Below, in pieces: positions 15,701-29,400 of a DNA stretch of 64,000 bases; position 1 is the first letter of the stretch, and each line of letters begins with the position of its first letter. A program made the translations under genes and the position numbers. The notes under the pieces are model-generated. The model was given only the letters and a program-made list of their open reading frames with translations, was not told where the DNA came from and did no database searches. Origin of the DNA: Nemania diffusa (Eukaryota; Ascomycota; Sordariomycetes; Xylariales; Xylariaceae); the NCBI GenBank assembly GCA_038501195.1, contig JBBPUQ010000009.1:62001-126000 (forward strand). Direction: 5' to 3'.

Positions 15701-18700
15701 ATAAAAAGTTTTAGTTTTTTAACTATATTATAAAAAATAAAATCTCTTTAAAAAAAACAAATATATAAATTAACTTATATAAATACTTAAATATTTAATA
15801 ATAAAAACTACTAAAGTTATTATAAAGTTATTACAACTTAAAAAAATATTATATTTAATAAATCAACATAGTTTTTAATTAAATATTTTAACTAATATAA
15901 TAAATCGCAATATATTTTATAACAGTATTATTTTTTTTTATAATTATTTGCTTAAAGTTAAAATATTTATTAAATTTACTTATATATTTTTATATTATTT
16001 TTTTTTTTAATTTTTTATACTTTTTTTATATTTTTTATATAATTTAATTTAGCTTTTGTTTAATTTTTTATATTTTTAAAACATTAATATTTTAAAAGTT
16101 TAACTTTTTTTTTTTTTTTTTTTTAAAACGTTGCTATTAAATAATATTTAATTAATTAATAACTATTATATTTATATTACATATATTAACTAGCAAAAGT
16201 ACTTTATAAATAAATTAACTTATATATTATTATTTGTTTTTAATAAAGCTATATAATAAAGTTTAATAATTTATAATATATAAAATATACTTTTATTTAT
16301 ATAATTATATTATTTATATGCTATTTTGCTATTTTAATAAACTTTTATTAAAATATTAATATAAATTAAAAAAAATAAATTAAAACAGCAGTATAAATAT
16401 AAGCTGCAATAAAATAGTTATTTAGCTATAATATAATATTAAAAATAATAAAAACAGTTTTATTAAAGCAGTTATAAATAAACAAAAAAACAACATGTTA
16501 TAAAACTTTATATATTTTAGTTATTTGTTTATATATTATTAAAAAACTCAGTTGGAGCTATTTAAAGTTATATATGTACTATATGCTACAAAGTTAAATA
16601 AACTAATAAAAAAACAGAGCTTTTTATTAAAACAGTTTATATAAAAAGCAGTAATTATTAAAGCATATAAAACTAAGTTTTAGTTTAAAACAACAGTATT
16701 TATAACAAAAAACAAATATAATATAATTATAAAGTAATATTTAAACAACAGTTAATTATATAATATTTTAAATATTTAAAAATAAAATGTAGCTAAAAGT
16801 TTTATATTTAGTTTATAATTACTTTATAATAAAAAAAACACAATAATAAAAAATAACTATATAAATATATTATTTTTAGTAATAAAATATAAAAATATAA
16901 AAAAGAAATTGTTAATATTTAACTAAAAAAAACATATATATCAAACTTTTATATAACTTATATAATAAAATAAGTAAAAAATATATATTAATATATTAAT
17001 AAATTATTTAATAGTATAAACGATTTAGTATTATTAGCAAAAAGTTAATTTTATTAAATAATAAATACTATATTATATTAATATTAACATTTTTTATATA
17101 GTTTATTTAAGTAGTTAATATTGTTTAAGCAATAAAACATAATTATAAAAAACTATAAACTTTTTATATAAACTAGCTAAGTACTTTTTCAATTATATTT
17201 AATATTATTTAAACTTTTATTTTTATTTTTATATTTTACTTTTTATATATTATATATATTAACTATTTAAATATTTTATAACTAAAAACTATTTATAAAT
17301 ATTAAATATTTAAATATTTAAAAATATACTTTAAAAATAGAATTTTTATTAAATATAAATACTAATATATAAAAATTTAACTTAAAAATAAAAACTTAGT
17401 ATTAAATATTAATTATTTTTACTTTAATAAAATTTCAATTTTTTATTTTTTTTATAACTTTTTTTTTTAGCTTTATTTATTAGTAATAAAGTTTGAATTT
17501 TTGTTTTTAAAGCTAACTTTTATAACTTTTATTTCTTTTTTTTTTATAACATTATATAACAATTTAAAAAAGCTAATAATTTAAATAAGCTTTAAACTAC
17601 TAAGTATATATATATACTATTAATTATTAGCTATAAAGTTTAATAATATTTTAAAATAATATATTATTATTTTAATGCTATAATATTTATAACTGCAAAT
17701 AGTAAATATTTTAATACAATATTAAGTAAATATAAAAAACTTATAAAAAAGCTATAAAAATTTTTTAATAAAAATAATAACTATAATCGAAAAAACTTCT
17801 AAAAAATTATTTAAAACAATAGTTTTAATATATTAAACTGATTTTATAAAAAAAAATTCGCTTTAGTTATTTTTGTATTAAAAGTAATCAAAAAAATTAC
17901 TAACTTAGTTTTTAAAAAATATATACTTTTAAATATTTATAATATTAATTTATTAAAAACTTAACTAAATTTATAAGTTATAAATATATATTACTACTTT
18001 TTTATAATTATAAACTTTAAATGCTATTTAGTTATAAATAATATATATTTGTTTGCAAAGTTAATAAATAAAGTTAAAAAACAGAATTAAAAATTTAAGC
18101 AAATTTTTGTTTTTTAATAATTTATATTTATTTTTAAAGTAATAAATAATTAAACTATATAACAAAATATTTATTAATATAAATATAGCAAATAATTTTT
18201 TTGAATCTGTTTATATATATTTTTAAAATAAAGTTGCTATAAAAGCTTTTGAAAAAAAATTATAGCTTTTTTATTTACTTTAAAACAAAAGTTTATTTAA
18301 TATTATTAAAGCTTTTATTTAATTTAATAATTAAAAGCAGTTAATAAAAGTTTAAAATAAAAACATTTTAGTTAAAAATTATAATACTAATTTTTAAAAG
18401 TTTATAATGTTAATTTTTAGCTTATTAAAACTTATAAAGTCGAATAATAAACATTTTTATAAAACAAGCTTAAAAACAACATATAAAAACTTAGTACTTT
18501 GTTTTAAACATTTATTAAAAAATTAAAACTAAATTATTATAATATAGTAGTTATTTTATTATAAATATATTAACTTTAAAAATAAATATAGCTGTAGCAA
18601 TTTGCTATTTAGTTTAATCTAACTAATTATTAAAGTGTTAAAATTCAAGTTTGTAAAATTAAATATATATATTTAACGCTTGAAAAAAGAAATAAAAAAT

Positions 18701-20800
18701 GAACTCTTGCTATTATTTTGTACATATTTCGGTACATTGAAAAAAATCAATATATGTAGTATAACTTACTGCTAAGTATAAAACTTCAGTTTATAAAACT
18801 AGAAATTTTTGCTAATTTTTATAGCTGTTATACTGCAAGTTTTAAAAGCACTAAGTTTTTAAATATATATAAAAAAGTTAAAAATAAAATTTTATTTACA
18901 ACTAATAAATGCTAATAAAAAAAAAGCTTTTTTTAATATATTTAAAAGCTATATATATAATAAAAAAGCATTAATAAATAAAAAGTCGCTTAAAATATAT
19001 ATAAATATATTTAATATATTAGTATTTTATAGCTAAATAATTAATGTTTAAAATATTAAAGCTGTATTTTTATTTATTTATATATTATATTTTAATTTGT
19101 TATTTATTAATAAAGCAACTTTCGATTAATAAGCAAATATATTTTGCTTAAAATATTTAACTATATATATAAACAAAAAACAAAGTTAGCTAATATGTAA
19201 TAATAATATTACTAATATTATAAAAGTTATATTAGTTAATTATAAACTGATTTATTTACTATAGTATTAAAACTTTAATTTAATATTTATATTTTAAACA
19301 TTTATATTTAATAATATTATTATTAAATATATACTTTTTAAAAAATATAAAAACTATAATATATTTTTTTTATTTAATATATTATATTTAAACAAATATA
19401 TTTTGTTATTAAATATTTAAACTAGTTATTTTATATTTTTTATAAACCGTTTTTTTATTTTTAACTAATTATTAATATTAGTACTATTTAATAAAAAAAA
19501 AAGCTTAAAAAAATATATATATTTATATAGTTATAATAATATTGTTTTTATTTATATAACAAAAAGTTATATTTATATTTATTATTTACTGTTTATATCG
19601 TTAAAAAACAAGTTTTAAGTTATATTATTGAACTTATTTTTAAGCTGTTTTATTTTTACTATATAATATTCTACTTTTTATTTCTTTTTTTATTGTTAAT
19701 TTTTTTTACTTTGAAATATTAACTAGCTCTATAGTATAAAATAAAAACCAAGTTTTTATTTTATATAAAGTTTTTATTTTTTAACTTTTTATTTGCAATA
19801 TATATTAATTTAAAGTATAATAAATATTAACTATATATTAAATTGTAAATAAGTAGTAATAATTTTTGTTATAGCTAGTTTTATAATATACTAAATATTT
19901 AAAAAAAATAACTTATATATAATTAACAGTATAATTAATAACTTTGTTATAAAATCTAAAGTTATTAAAGTTATTATTATAAATATTACTAGGTTTTTTA
20001 AAATATTTATTAATTATAAAACACTTTGTTAATTTAAATATCTCTTTAGTTTTTTGTTTAATTTTTGTATATTTTTTTCTATTTTGTTTATATTAAAAAA
20101 TATTTATAAAATTGCTATTTAGTAAAAGTTCTTTATTATAGAAAATATAGCAAATAATAATAACTATAGTTATATTTTCTAAAATGCTTTTATTAACTAA
20201 AAAAAGTTAAAAATAGTTAAATTAATTAAATATATATTTTTTATAAAAAATATTTAACAAGTTTTATATTTACAAGTAAATCTTTTTTTTTAAAAAACGT
20301 TTAATATATTTATTAGTTAACACTGCTATAAAATATTAAAATAAACATTTTACTACTTCGATTTTTATTAAATACTAATTTTAAATATAAAAAAAATACT
20401 ATTAGTAAAATAAACTAGTTGTTAAATATTAACTTTTTTATTTTTATTATTTATATTAACTAAAAAAAAAATAAATCTTAATTTAATTAATTTAAAAAAC
20501 AAAATAAAATATAAAATTTTGTTAAAATAAATAATATTATATAATACTTTTTTAATTTTTTAATTAAACAGTTAAAAAATAATATTAATATTATTAATTA
20601 CAAAAGTTACTATAATTAAATTATTTAAAAAGTTTTAATACTAACTCGCTGTTTTAATATTAAAAGAAATCTTAGTATTTTTTTAACTTTTATATAATAA
20701 TTTATTAAATCTTTTAAAAGTAGTTAATATAATATAGCTATTTAAAAATAGCTATTACTGCTGCTTTTTTTTTATTTTTTAAAAAATAACAACTTTGCTT
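9791..20800. other. Mutated AT-rich sequence, no identifiable gene
   Basis: Stops occur in all frames and there is no recognisable gene or LTR. Residual G/C sits mostly in GCT/AGC and ACT/AGT contexts. It probably contains further transposon relics (pyrimidine-rich runs at 10,240-10,500, slightly less decayed sequence at about 18,650-18,860), but none could be identified. Confidence 0.6.
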
Positions 20801-20814
20801 TATAAACATTTAAA

Positions 20815-21172
20815 CAAAAAAAACAACTGCTGCTTTAATATTTAACAAACAATAATATACTATTAATTATTAAAAATAACATTTAAAAAGTTAGCAATAT
20901 TATATAAAAGAAATACTAGCTATTTAAAAAGTTAACAAATAATAACCTACTATTAACTATTAAAAACAACATTTAAAAAATTAACAATATTATATAAAAA
21001 AAACACTAGCTGTTTAAAAAATTAACAAATAATAACTTATTACTAATTATTAAAAACAACATTTAAAAAATTAACAATATTATATAAAAAAAACATTAGC
21101 TGCTTAAAAAGTTAACAAATAATAACTTACTATTAACAATTAAAAATAACACTTAAAAAGTCAGCAATTTTA
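20815..21172. repeat. 90-bp tandem repeat, about four units
   Basis: A 90-bp unit recurs with its AACAAATAATAAC landmark at 20,844, 20,934, 21,024 and 21,114. Units differ by a few transitions and the first and last are partial. No open frame runs through the array. Confidence 0.85.
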
Positions 21173-24100
21173 AAATAGAAATAAAATTACTTAGCTTAAA
21201 TAATTAAATAAATATAAATAGTTTTAAAAATAACATTTAAGCTTTAATTAATAACAAAATAAATAGTTTATATATAAAATATATATTAATATAATATTAT
21301 TATAAAATTAATAATATATAAAACTTATTATAACTTAATAATAATATAATAATATAAAATAAAAAAAAGTTTATTAAATATTAAAATTTAAATTTATATT
21401 TATTTTAAATAAAAAATAATATAAATATATTAGTTTTAAAAAATGTTAATATTAATTTAAGTTTAATATTAACAAATAATAATAAAAAAAAATTAAGTTT
21501 AATATTTTTAAAAGTATTAATAAAAGATTTTTTTTAAATAAAACTACTTTTTAAATTTAATTAATTATTTATTTAAAAAAATCGTATTAATAATATAAAA
21601 TAAAAAGTTAAATATATTGATAACAAAATAAATAATAATATATATAGTAATATATATATAATTAAACAAAACAAAAAAAAAAAAAATAAAAGTTGTTTTT
21701 ATTAAAAAACAACTATTAAAATTAAAAATAAACTTTTTTAAAAATAGTTAAACTAGTAAAATTAAAAAAAGTTATATAAAAACTAGATTTATATTTAATT
21801 TTGTTGCATTAAAATATAAATAATTAAATTAATAAATAAACTTATTTAAAAAACGCGACTTAAAATTATAATATTTATTTAATATATAAAAAGCAATTTA
21901 ATATATTTAGCGTTAATATTTTAATACTAAGTTTATAATATTTATATAAAAATAAAATTTAATAATAACTTTTAAAAAATAGTAAAAATATTAAATTAAA
22001 CAATTAAGCTATAATAGTTTAATTTAATAAATTTAAAATTAAAAATAATAAATATTTATTTATTTAATTTAATTTATTTTATTTATATTATTTTTTTTTA
22101 TTTAGTTTAATTAGTTTTTTTAAACAGTAACTTTTATTTAATTATTTTAATAAATTTTATCCTTTTAATTTTATTAACTAATTTAATTTTTTAATAATAT
22201 ATTTAAAAGTTTATAAAATTTATAAAAAAGCTATTATAACTATTTAATTTTATTTTAATAATATTATTAAATATAAAATAACAATAAATTTAATAAATTA
22301 ATTAAAAAATAATTTTATTATATATTAAATAATTTTATTTTTAAAATATATTTATAATATAAAAAATAATATATTTAAATTTACTTTATTATTAATTAAT
22401 AAATAAACTAAATACTTATATATTAATAGCTTTTTTTTTTTTTTTATAGCTATATTTAATATTAGCTAAATATTTTTTTCTTTATATAGCATGTTTTATT
22501 ACTTTATATTAACACTTTTTTATTAATACTATTATTATTTTTATATATTATTTATATATATATTTTTATAGTTTAAAATCTTTTAATTTAATATTTGTAG
22601 TTTTATTATATATATTATATATATATATATTTTATTTATATTATTTCTTTTTTTTTTTTTTATATAAAGCTATATTAAAAATAAAATCTATATAATTTAA
22701 TTTATTTATATTTATATTTTAAACTTTTTTTTTTTTATTTTTTTTATAACTTTTTTTTTTTTAAAAACTTTATATTAAAAATATTTTATATAGTTTTATT
22801 TTTTAATACTAAACTTTATTATTAAATTTATTTTTAAGTTATAATTATTATTAATTTTATAGTATTTATTTATATATATTTAATTTATTAGTTTTTTTTT
22901 ATATATTTAAAACAAAATTTTTGTTTTTAATAAATATATATTATTAATTATTTATTAGTTATATAATATATATTACTGTATATTTAATTATTTGTTTTTT
23001 TTATAAATTTTATTATTATATTTTATTGAGTATAAACTGTTTTATTATATTATTACTATATAGTAATTTTTAAAAACTTTTATAAATATTTATAGCTTAA
23101 ACATTAATTATTAATGCTTAATTTTTTTTATTTAATAAATTATATATATAAATAAATAAATAAGTTTATTAAAATATAAATTCTATTAGCTTAATTGTTA
23201 TTACTTTTAGCAAAAAAGCTATATTATATAAACTTAATATAAAATATTTTTAAAATAGTTTATTTATAGCTTTAGTAATTTTTAAAAATATTATAAATAA
23301 TAGAAATTTTATATTTATTTAAAAAAACAAACTTAATTAAAAATTTATAGCAAATAATAATTTTGTTTTAAATAAAAATTTTATGTTTATTAAAAATTTT
23401 ATATTTATTAAAAATTTTATATTAATTAAAAATAAAATAACAATATGTTTTATTTATATTATTTATATTTTTAAATATTTGTAAATAAAACATAATAAAA
23501 ATTATATTGTATTTAGTAAAAACTATATAATATTATATAATATATTGTTTAATAATAACTTAGCAAAAACAATGTTAAACTATTTAAAAAAAATATTTAT
23601 TATTTTATAATATAATTTTATAATCGCAAAATATCGCTTATATATAAATAGCTGTTTTAATATATATAACAAAAACGTAATAATATTAAACTATTATAAA
23701 AAATATAATAGTTTTTATAAAATATTAAATATTATTTTTTAATATATTGTAACAAGCTATATACTTTTTAATAAAAATGATTTTATAATAACTAATAAAA
23801 TTATATAACTGTTTTTTATTTTAGCTATTAATATAAATCTGCTATAAAGTTTATTTTAATTAAATTAATATTAATTTAATAAACAAACTTTAAATATTTT
23901 TTATTAAAATAAAAATAACAAATTTAAATATATTATAGTTAAAACTTATAACTTAAAACAAAAAAATAATATAAAAATATATATAAATATTAATTGTTAT
24001 AATAATTTAATATTTTTTAATTTTAATAAATTAACTAAAAGTTATTAATAAAATAAAATAGTTTTAAATAAAAAAGTAAATTTAACAAATTAAAAAAAAA

Positions 24101-26439
24101 TCGCTTTATTATATTATTAATATTATATTTTATTTTTAATATTAATATATTAATATATTAAATATAATGCAATAACTTTTTTAATATTTAATATAATAAT
24201 TATATACTATAACTTTAAACTTATTAAAAAATTAATTAAAAAATAAATTTATTATATATAAAACGAATTTATTTTTAAAATATATTTATAAAATTTATAT
24301 TAATATAATTTTAAATAAAATATAATAAATAAAACTATAAATATATTATTAATTTAATATTAAATACTGTTTTTCTTTTTTTTTTTAAAGCTTTAATAGC
24401 TAGCTATTTTATTTTTACAAAAATTTTCAACTTATTAACTAAATAATAAAATTTATATATATTTTATAATAAATCGTTTTATTATTTTATTTATATATTA
24501 TATTAATTTATTAAAAACTAAAAGTTTATAAAGTTTTTATTTATAATTTTATAATTATTTAAATATTTTATTTATTTTATTTTATTTATTTTATATTTAA
24601 TAAATCTTTTTTAAAAATAAAAATTATATTAAATAAAATTTAAACACTTTTAAAACCTCTTTTTTTTTTATTTTTTTTATATTTTTTTTTATAACATTTA
24701 TATTTAAATTATATTTTTATTAAATATATTTTTATATTATAAACTTTAAGTTATATTTTATTTTTAACTATTAGTTATTAATAATTTTAATATATTTATA
24801 TATTGCTATTAAATTATTTATTTTTTTTTATTTAAGTTTTAAAAATTTTAAATTATTAATAGTTTTATTACTATTTAATTAATTTACTATATAAAACTAT
24901 TATATTTATAATATAATTATTTTTTAATAAAAGTATTTTTTATATAAGTTTAAATATTTTATTTTAAAAATATTAAACTTTTTTATTATATTATTTATTA
25001 TTTTATGCTTGTTTTTAAAGTTTGTTATTATTATATATATTAAATAATAATATAAATTATTAACTTTTAATTAAATAAATAAAAATATAATACTACAAAA
25101 AAACTCTCAAGTTATATTTTTTACTACTATAAAATATATTATTTAAATTTTTGATTATTTTTAAAAAACGTATAGTAAAAACTATAAAGTTGTTGTTTTA
25201 AAAGTTATAAAAAAAGTTTTTATATCGCAATCACTTATATATAAAAAGCTAAAGTTTGCATTATTAAAATATATAAAAAAACAATTAATAATTGTTTGAT
25301 ATAACTTTTTTTATTAAAAATATACTTTATATATTAACAGTTATAATAATACTATTAAAAAAAACTACGCTATAATAAAATAGTATTAAAAATATAATAG
25401 TTTTAAAAAACAATTAAAAATAATTTTTTAAAATATATTTATTAATGTTATAAACATTTTATTATATTATTATAAAAGCTTATAAATAAAAAATATATAT
25501 ATATATATATTATTATAAATTGTTATAATTATTTTATTTTTATTTAATAATTTAATTAGTTAATAAAAGCTAGTTAATATAACATAAGTTTTAAAAGTTA
25601 TAAAAGTTATTTAATAAATAAAAAAAAAAAAAAAAAAACTAACTTTATAAAATTATTAATATTACTTTTTATTTATAATATTAATATATAAAATATAATG
25701 TAATAAATTTTTTTATTATATATTTATTAATAAATTGTTATATTAAATTTTTTTATAAACTAGTTAAAAAATAAATTAAATATATATTAAATAATTTTGT
25801 TTTTAAAAAGTATTTATAATATATATAAAAATATAATTAAACTTATAACTTAATTAAATAATTAATATATATTTTTTCGATTTAAATAAAAACAAATAAG
25901 CTTTTTAATATTTCTATGTTTTAATATTAAACTTTATTTATATATAATTACAATTTTATATTTATATAATAGTTTTTTATTTATATTTCTTTTATATTTT
26001 TTTTTAATATAATATATTTAACAATATAAATAAAATCAACATAAGCTAAATAAGTTAATTAAATTATTAAAAGTTAGTTTTTTTTTTTTTTATTTAGTTA
26101 ATTAATATAAATAGTAGTTTTTAACTTAAATAATATATTAATTAATAGCTATTTAAAAAGCTTGCTATTTTATTAACTTATATTTATTTTATAATATAAC
26201 TTTATTATTAATAGCTAAAACTATTAAAAAAAATTCTATATAAATGTAATAAATTTTTTATAGTAAATAATATATATATAATATATTTTATTTTAATACT
26301 TTTTAAATAACTTTTTATATATTTATAATATTTAAATATTTTTTTATTTTTAGTTGTTATTTGTTTATATTTTATAAGTTTTTATTAAAAACAAAATTTA
26401 AATAAAATTAAAGTTTAATATTAACTAAGAATTTCTTTT
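21173..26439. other. AT-rich sequence with weak copies of the downstream array
   Basis: No gene is recognisable. A motif resembling TTAAAAAATAAATT followed by TTTTATTTTTAAAATATATT recurs near 22,290, 24,226 and 25,756 and again near 35,050. Poly-T blocks near 22,730 and 24,660 resemble those in the 2-kb array. This region may be the more decayed start of that array. Confidence 0.45.
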
Positions 26440-29400
26440 TTTTATTTCTTTTACAACTTTTTTTTTTTTAAAATTTGCAAATATTAACTAAATAAGTTTT
26501 CAATTTTTATATTTAAAAAAAATTTTATTTTTAAATATTATTTATTAATACTTATTTAACATTTAATATTTATTTATATATATAATTATAACTAGCTTTT
26601 GTTTTTTTTAACTAAAGTTTTCATTTTTAAAAACATTTATTAACAATTATATTTAATTTATATAATATTTATTTAAATTTATTTAATTATAATTTTAAAC
26701 TATTTATAATTTAGCTATTGCTTTATTAATTTAAAAAAACAACTATATATTATTTCTTTAATAATTATATCAATTAAAAAAGCTGCTTTTTATATAAATC
26801 CAGTTAAAATATATAACAAAATATAAATTATTATATTATATAGCTGCTGCAAATTTATTTTTTAAAACTTTTATAACTATTTATAGCAATAAAATAAAAT
26901 AAAATATTAACTTTTTAATTTTTAAACTAAATATATTATATAATATTTATATCTGTAATTAAAAAACATAAATTTTATTATTTATATTTATATTGTTTAA
27001 GTTTTTTAATACTATTAAAAATTTTACATTAATAGCTACTAAGTTTATATTTTAAAAATATTTAGTATATATAATAAACTATTAATTAAAAAGTCAAACT
27101 TTTTAAAAAAAAAATATATTTGTAAAACTTTCATTATTTTATAATATAATATACTATTAAAAAAACTATTTATAAACTACTGCTAAAATATTAACAAAAA
27201 AAATATAGCAATAATAATTTATTATATATAATATAGTTACTTTAAAAATATACTTAGTATATTTTTTTAAAGTATATTATATAGTTTAATAAAAATTAAA
27301 CATTTAAATTTTACTAAAAAAAAACAAGAAACTTTTTTTAAACTTAGTTGATATAATAAACATAGTAGAGCTAATTAAACTAGCAAATATTTACAGAATT
27401 AATTAAGCTTTTTAAACAAATAAAGCTAAAAAAACAAATATAAAAACAACTATATTTAAAACTAAAATAAATCAATACTGCTGTAATAGTTGCAATAATT
27501 AATACAATTTTAATAATATAACATAAAACTTTTTAATAGCAGCATTTATTATACTATAATAAAAAAAAGTCATTTTATATAACATTTTCGATTTAATATT
27601 TATAAGTTTATAATATATAAATTATTTATATTTTTTACTTTATATTAATTATTAAATAAGTTTTTATTAAAAATAAATTTTTAATTAATAAGTTAATATA
27701 AAATTTTAATAAATTAGTTAATTTTATTATATTTTTTTATAAAAAAAAAATTTTATTTTTTTTATAACTTTTTTTTTTAAAAATTAACAAATTTTAATTA
27801 AATAAGTTTTTAATTATTAAATTTAAAAAAGTTTTTATTTTTAAACAATATTTATTAATATTAATTTAATAATTATAAATTTTTTTTATATATAGTTATA
27901 ATTATTTATTTGTTTTTTTTAACTTAAGTTTTTATTTTTAAAAGTAATTATTAATAATTATATTTAAACTATATAATATTTATTTAAATTTATTTAATTA
28001 TTTACTTTTTTTTATAATATTAAATAATTTATAATTTAGTTTTTGTTTTATTAATTTATAAAAAAAACTATATATTATTTTTTTAATAATTATATTAGTT
28101 AAAAAAGTTACTTTATATATACATTTAATTAAAATATAGAATAAAATATTAATTGTTATATTATATTATTTTTATAAATTTATTTTTAAAAGCTTTTATA
28201 ACTATTTATAACAATAAAATAAAATAAAATATTAACTTTTTAATTTTTAAACTAAATATATTATATAATATTTATATTTATAATTAAAAGTTATAACTAT
28301 TATTAATATAAATTTTATTATTTAAATATTTCAATATTTATAAAAAAGTAGTTTTAAAACTTATTAAATTTTTTTTTTATATATTAGCAAAAAAGTTATT
28401 TATATATTAATATTTTTTAATTTTAATATATTAAATTATAAAAAAAAAAATGCTATAATTAAATAATACGATTTAATAGTTATAAAAATTGAACTTTTAT
28501 TAAATAATATAATATTTAAACAAAATATAATAGTTGTAATATATTATAAAAAGCATAATTATTTTAAAAATATTTTAAATATTTTATTATAAATTTTTTA
28601 ATATTATAAATATATTATTTACGAAATAAAACATCATGTTTTAATAATATCGATTTTTTGTTTATTTAATAAAGTTAATAATATTAAATATTTTTAATAA
28701 AATTTAAAAACTGAAATTATAATTGTAATATTTAAAGCTAAATTAAAACATTAAAAATAAAAACTGTTATAACTATATAAAATATTAAAATAATTTAATA
28801 TTCTTTAAGTTGTTATAATAGTTAATACAAATATTATAACAATAAAAAAAACTTTTTATTAACAAAAATAATTATATTAAAACAAAAAAAAACATAAAAA
28901 TTAATTTTAATTTATATATAAATTATATTAGCTTTTTTTTTATTAAATAAAGCAGCAAACTTATTTTAAAATAAATTATATTACATTTAATATAATTTAA
29001 TATTTAATTTTTTTTTTAAAGCTATATTATATTATATTATAAAATATAATATAACTTTTAATATAATTATAACATTAAAAAACAAATTTGTTATTTTATA
29101 AAAAGTTTTATTTATTAAAGTTTTATTTATTAATATATAATTTTTAAAATAGCTATATAGCTATATAGCTATATAATTATATAATTATATTATATAGTTA
29201 TAAAATAAGTTATTTATAAAAAAATTTTATTTATTTTTAAAACATTTAATAGTTTTATTATTTAATAATTATAAACTATTTTATTGTTTTATTTTTTAAA
29301 GCTGTAATAGTTAATAATTATTTTTTTTTTTTTATAAAATATATATTATATTTTTATTTTTGCTTTTTTATATTTATTTAACTACTTTTTTTTTTTTTAA

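Noticed and set aside
20815..21172. CRISPR-like array
   Set aside because: The 90-bp units are contiguous near-identical tandem copies without unique spacers, and the context is eukaryotic.
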